Made by a program: the position numbers and the translations under genes | In this document: piece after piece, positions 6,466 through 8,231 of the stretch | Layout of the letters: every line of letters starts with the position of its first letter | Position numbering within the stretch: position 1 is the stretch's first letter | NCBI GenBank assembly: GCA_011051635.1 | Contig: DRKV01000157.1 | Location: 1-8,231, forward strand | DNA length: 8,231 nucleotides | Origin: Chloroflexota bacterium | GTDB taxonomy: Bacteria; Chloroflexota; Anaerolineae; Anaerolineales; DRKV01 | Direction of reading: 5' to 3' | The notes under the pieces: model-generated | Told to the model about the DNA's origin: nothing | Databases searched by the model: none | What the model saw: only the letters and a program-made list of their open reading frames with translations

Positions 6466-6539
6466 GATGGAAGTACCAGATTTTGATGCGATGAAGCGGT
6501 TTGCCGGGCGCACGCTTGTCCGCACCGGAACAACCGAGG

Positions 6540-7676
6540 CTAAATTGGCCGCAAGACGCGGTCTTTGCGGAGTTGCTTGAAGTGCAACACCGTCCCCATT
6601 GGCATGGTCTCCCGCGCCGCGTCTTGCCAGGCGCGTACGCCCAGTTCTTCCACCACGCGACGCTCGTATCCGGCAGCGTTCCACAAGGCTTCGTGCTGGG
6701 CCAGGTCGGGAGGCAGGAAGACCAGGGCGGCTTCGCTTTGCAGTTCCCTGGAGGCGGCTTCCACCTTGGGGAAGATGGCTTCGACGGCCTGCGAGAGAGG
6801 CACTTTGTCGGAGAAATACACTTCGTCCACTCGCGTTACCAGGTTTTCTACCTGCCAGCCGACTACGCCGACCAGTTCGCCCTCCATACGCAGCAGCATG
6901 TAGGCCTTCTCGCCGAAAGCAGCCATGATGTCCATGCGCTCCAGGGGCGGTTGCGGGTCGCTGATGGTGTTGATGAAACTGGCGATTTCTTCGGCCTGAC
7001 GGGGACGCGCCTTCTCCACGCGTAATTCCCCTTTGACCAGCGGTACCGTCTTTTGCTCTTCCTCGGCGGTGATTTCGGGAGCGATTTGCTGCCAGGCGGC
7101 GACTACCTGTTTCCAGGTGTCTTCGAAGGAACCCTGATTGTAGATGATGACGTCCGCGGCGGAGCGTTTTTCGGCCTGGGGCGTTTGGGCCTCAACGCGC
7201 TGAAGAGCCTCTTCAGGAGACATCTTGCGTTTGCTGACCAGGCGTTGAATCTGGGTCTCTTTGGGGACGTGTGTCACCCAGATGCTGTCGCACATTTCCC
7301 GCAGGGGGCTTTCCAGCAATTTGATGGCCTCGATGACAATCACTTTCTGCGGAGCGCGCTGCGCCAGAATTTGGATGGCCTGCCGCACAAGAGGGTGGAC
7401 GATGGCCTCCAGTTGCCGCAGAGCCGCCTCATCGGCGAAGACGATGCGCCCCAGTTTGGCGCGGTCAATCTGTCCGTCGGGAGCGAGTATCCACCTGCCG
7501 AAGAAATCCACCACTTGTTGGTAGCCAGGTGCCCCTTTGGAAATGGCGCGATGAGCCAGGGCGTCGGCGTCTATGCCGTAAGCCCCCAGGTGTTCCAACA
7601 TGCGGCGCACCACGCTTTTCCCGGTGGCGATATTGCCCGTCAAACCGATGACGTATTTACCTGCCCAGGCTCCCAT
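6540..7676 (-). CDS. coaE: Dephospho-CoA kinase with C-terminal GNAT-like domain
   Basis: Catalyses the last step of coenzyme A synthesis, ATP-dependent phosphorylation of dephospho-CoA. Residues 8-200 form the kinase, with P-loop GNIATGKS (14-21), DADALAH (36-42), LEAIVHP (89-95) and a lid region around RLVSKRKMSPEEA (145-157). Normal CoaE ends near 200-210 residues, but this protein has 378. After a charged linker (about 201-215), residues 218-378 look like a GNAT acetyltransferase fold. It shows an N-terminal RVEKARPRQAEEIASFI segment, an AYMLLRMEGELVGVVGW beta pair (258-274) and a late W-x-AAGYE element. The usual acetyl-CoA loop (Q/RxxGxG/A) is not seen, so the domain may bind rather than acetylate. 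The ATG has AAGGAG five bases upstream and a strong promoter. The fold call is by eye. Confidence 0.92.
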   Translation of the reverse strand: MGAWAGKYVIGLTGNIATGKSVVRRMLEHLGAYGIDADALAHRAISKGAPGYQQVVDFFGRWILAPDGQIDRAKLGRIVFADEAALRQLEAIVHPLVRQAIQILAQRAPQKVIVIEAIKLLESPLREMCDSIWVTHVPKETQIQRLVSKRKMSPEEALQRVEAQTPQAEKRSAADVIIYNQGSFEDTWKQVVAAWQQIAPEITAEEEQKTVPLVKGELRVEKARPRQAEEIASFINTISDPQPPLERMDIMAAFGEKAYMLLRMEGELVGVVGWQVENLVTRVDEVYFSDKVPLSQAVEAIFPKVEAASRELQSEAALVFLPPDLAQHEALWNAAGYERRVVEELGVRAWQDAARETMPMGTVLHFKQLRKDRVLRPI

Positions 7677-7681
7677 ACGAA

Positions 7682-7687
7682 CTCCTT
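7682..7687 (-). promoter_or_regulatory. Ribosome binding site of coaE
   Basis: AAGGAG on the minus strand, five bases before the ATG at 7676. It supports that start. Confidence 0.85.
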
Positions 7688-7711
7688 AAGAAACGTTGTT
7701 TTCTGCCGGTC

Positions 7712-7740
7712 ATTTTAGCCTGCGCGTGCGAGAATGTCAA
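7712..7740 (-). promoter_or_regulatory. Sigma70-type promoter of coaE
   Basis: Minus-strand TTGACA (7735-7740), a 17-base spacer and TAAAAT (7712-7717): a near-consensus promoter. Initiation near 7705 gives a leader of about 29 bases containing the AAGGAG. The -10 is identical to that of tRNA-Glu. The octamer array begins only seven bases upstream of the -35. Confidence 0.88.
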
Positions 7741-7747
7741 TTTGAGA

Positions 7748-7803
7748 AAGTGTGCAAGTGGGAAAGTTTGCAAGTGTGCAAGCGGAGAAGTGGGGAAGCG
7801 TGC
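7748..7803. repeat. Tandem array of seven 8-base units
   Basis: Seven consecutive octamers, each starting with AAG: AAGTGTGC, AAGTGGGA, AAGTTTGC, AAGTGTGC, AAGCGGAG, AAGTGGGG, AAGCGTGC. The period is exact across 56 bases while positions 4-8 drift; units 1 and 4 are identical. It lies directly upstream of the coaE promoter, in the gap that follows the SixA-like gene. No gene is supported across it, and eight-base periodicity does not favour coding. Confidence 0.8.
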
Positions 7804-7844
7804 CGGCGGAATGGGCAGAGATGCTTTGCCGGCTGATGCAAGGG

Positions 7845-7880
7845 ACGCGGATGACGCTGATGCCCGCTGATTTGCGCCGC
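7845..7880 (+). repeat. Dispersed intergenic repeat, copy 2
   Basis: Matches 6371-6406 at 32 of 36 positions in the same orientation. The copy lacks the complementary right arm seen beside copy 1, so it does not form the long hairpin. It lies about 40 bases past the SixA-like gene stop, between that gene and the octamer array. The 245-base gap 7677-7921 otherwise holds only the coaE promoter and leader. Confidence 0.75.
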
Positions 7881-7921
7881 TCTCGCGTTCCAGGGGGCGT
7901 TTTTGTCGCTCAGGCCGCCAG

Positions 7922-8231
7922 TCAGGCGGCGAGGGCTTTCGGGGGCAGGAGCCAGACAAGCGTGCCGCGCGGCGGGTGGAGGGCGTAGAGGTCCACCCGT
8001 GCCAGGGAGCCTTTTTTGCACACCACCACGCCGCCGCCCGTCAACGCGCCGATGGTCATGCTGCAATCCGGTTCGTGCCCCACCAGGAGAAGGGTTTCGC
8101 CGGGGTGTTCCTCCAGTACCCGCTCCAGTTGACGGATGTCGAAGCCGGGGGCGAGGCGGGGGTCCACTTCCAGCGGGGCGCGGAGGTGGGATGCGACTAT
8201 CTCGGCGGTCTGGAAGGTGCGGCGCAAAGGG
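7922..8231 (-). CDS. SixA-like phosphohistidine phosphatase, C-terminal part (5' truncated)
   Basis: Histidine phosphatase superfamily enzyme; SixA members dephosphorylate phosphohistidine on signalling or phosphotransfer proteins. About 103 residues are visible of a family near 160. The frame runs off the window edge: the TTG at 8227 is almost certainly the internal Leu of the conserved (S)PLRRT-x-QTAE motif, and the N-terminal RHG catalytic motif lies outside. The second catalytic His is in LLLVGHEPD (codon 8075-8077). The ending GSLARVDLY followed by GTLVWLLPP is characteristic of SixA rather than phosphoglycerate mutases. It reads toward coaE but is separated from it by 245 bases with a separate promoter, so co-transcription is unlikely. 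The stop falls in the loop of a short GCCGCC/GGCGGC inverted repeat. Confidence 0.87.
   Translation of the reverse strand, partial: PLRRTFQTAEIVASHLRAPLEVDPRLAPGFDIRQLERVLEEHPGETLLLVGHEPDCSMTIGALTGGGVVVCKKGSLARVDLYALHPPRGTLVWLLPPKALAA

Noticed and set aside
6377..6580. Rightward ORF of 67 residues in the coaE-cdaA gap
   Set aside because: It runs through copy 1 of the dispersed repeat and into the antisense of coaE. A similar peptide start at copy 2 only reflects the repeat, and no ribosome site was seen.
7748..7803. CRISPR array
   Set aside because: Units are eight bases with no spacers, unlike 24-40 base repeats separated by unique spacers, and no cas gene is present.
7914..7930. Terminator of the SixA-like gene
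   Set aside because: GCCGCC/GGCGGC pairs around the stop codon, but no T run follows on the minus strand, so I list it only as a note.
7737..8066. Leftward ORF of 109 residues
   Set aside because: Overlaps the SixA-like gene in another frame and then translates the octamer array.

Overview
The window is 8.2 kb of compact bacterial chromosome with high G+C (about 60% by eye). Gene content and protein style suggest Chloroflexota, most likely the Anaerolineae: a dephospho-CoA kinase with a long C-terminal extension, cdaA-cdaR followed by der, a threonine/proline-rich secreted tail, and a short zinc-ribbon protein behind a signal peptidase. This placement is inference; no rRNA or other taxonomic marker is present.

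Layout. One gene runs rightward: the 3' part of a gamma-glutamyltransferase-family gene (1-903), cut by the window start. Everything else runs leftward. In transcription order these are a SixA-like histidine phosphatase cut by the window end (8231-7922), coaE fused to a GNAT-like domain (7676-6540), cdaA (6317-5442), cdaR/ybbR (5445-4129), der (4112-2739), lepB (2707-2117), a small zinc-ribbon protein (2092-1793), tRNA-Glu(UUC) (1718-1646) and a bacterioferritin-type ferritin (1500-1003). The ggt and ferritin genes converge on a GC-rich hairpin.

How the genes relate. cdaA and cdaR overlap by ATGA and form the c-di-AMP synthase/regulator pair. der starts 16 bases after cdaR, so the three are probably one transcript. 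lepB has its own promoter-like site overlapping the end of der, and the zinc-ribbon gene follows 24 bases later. coaE and tRNA-Glu have clear sigma70-type promoters (TTGAC(A/C), 17-base spacer, TAAAAT), and the ferritin has a perfect TATAAT. tRNA-Glu ends in a symmetric A/T-flanked hairpin. Most of these are housekeeping functions: second messenger, ribosome assembly, protein export, CoA synthesis, iron storage.

The two larger gaps (6318-6539 and 7677-7921) hold the non-coding structure: two copies of a 36-base dispersed repeat, a long hairpin containing one of them, and a 56-base array of seven 8-base units next to the coaE promoter. I saw no mobile element, CRISPR array, toxin-antitoxin or defence locus. 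The most unusual items are the CoaE-GNAT fusion, the DGG variant of the CdaA active site, the atypical GGT-family residues, and the intergenic repeats. I do not see an undescribed multi-gene system.
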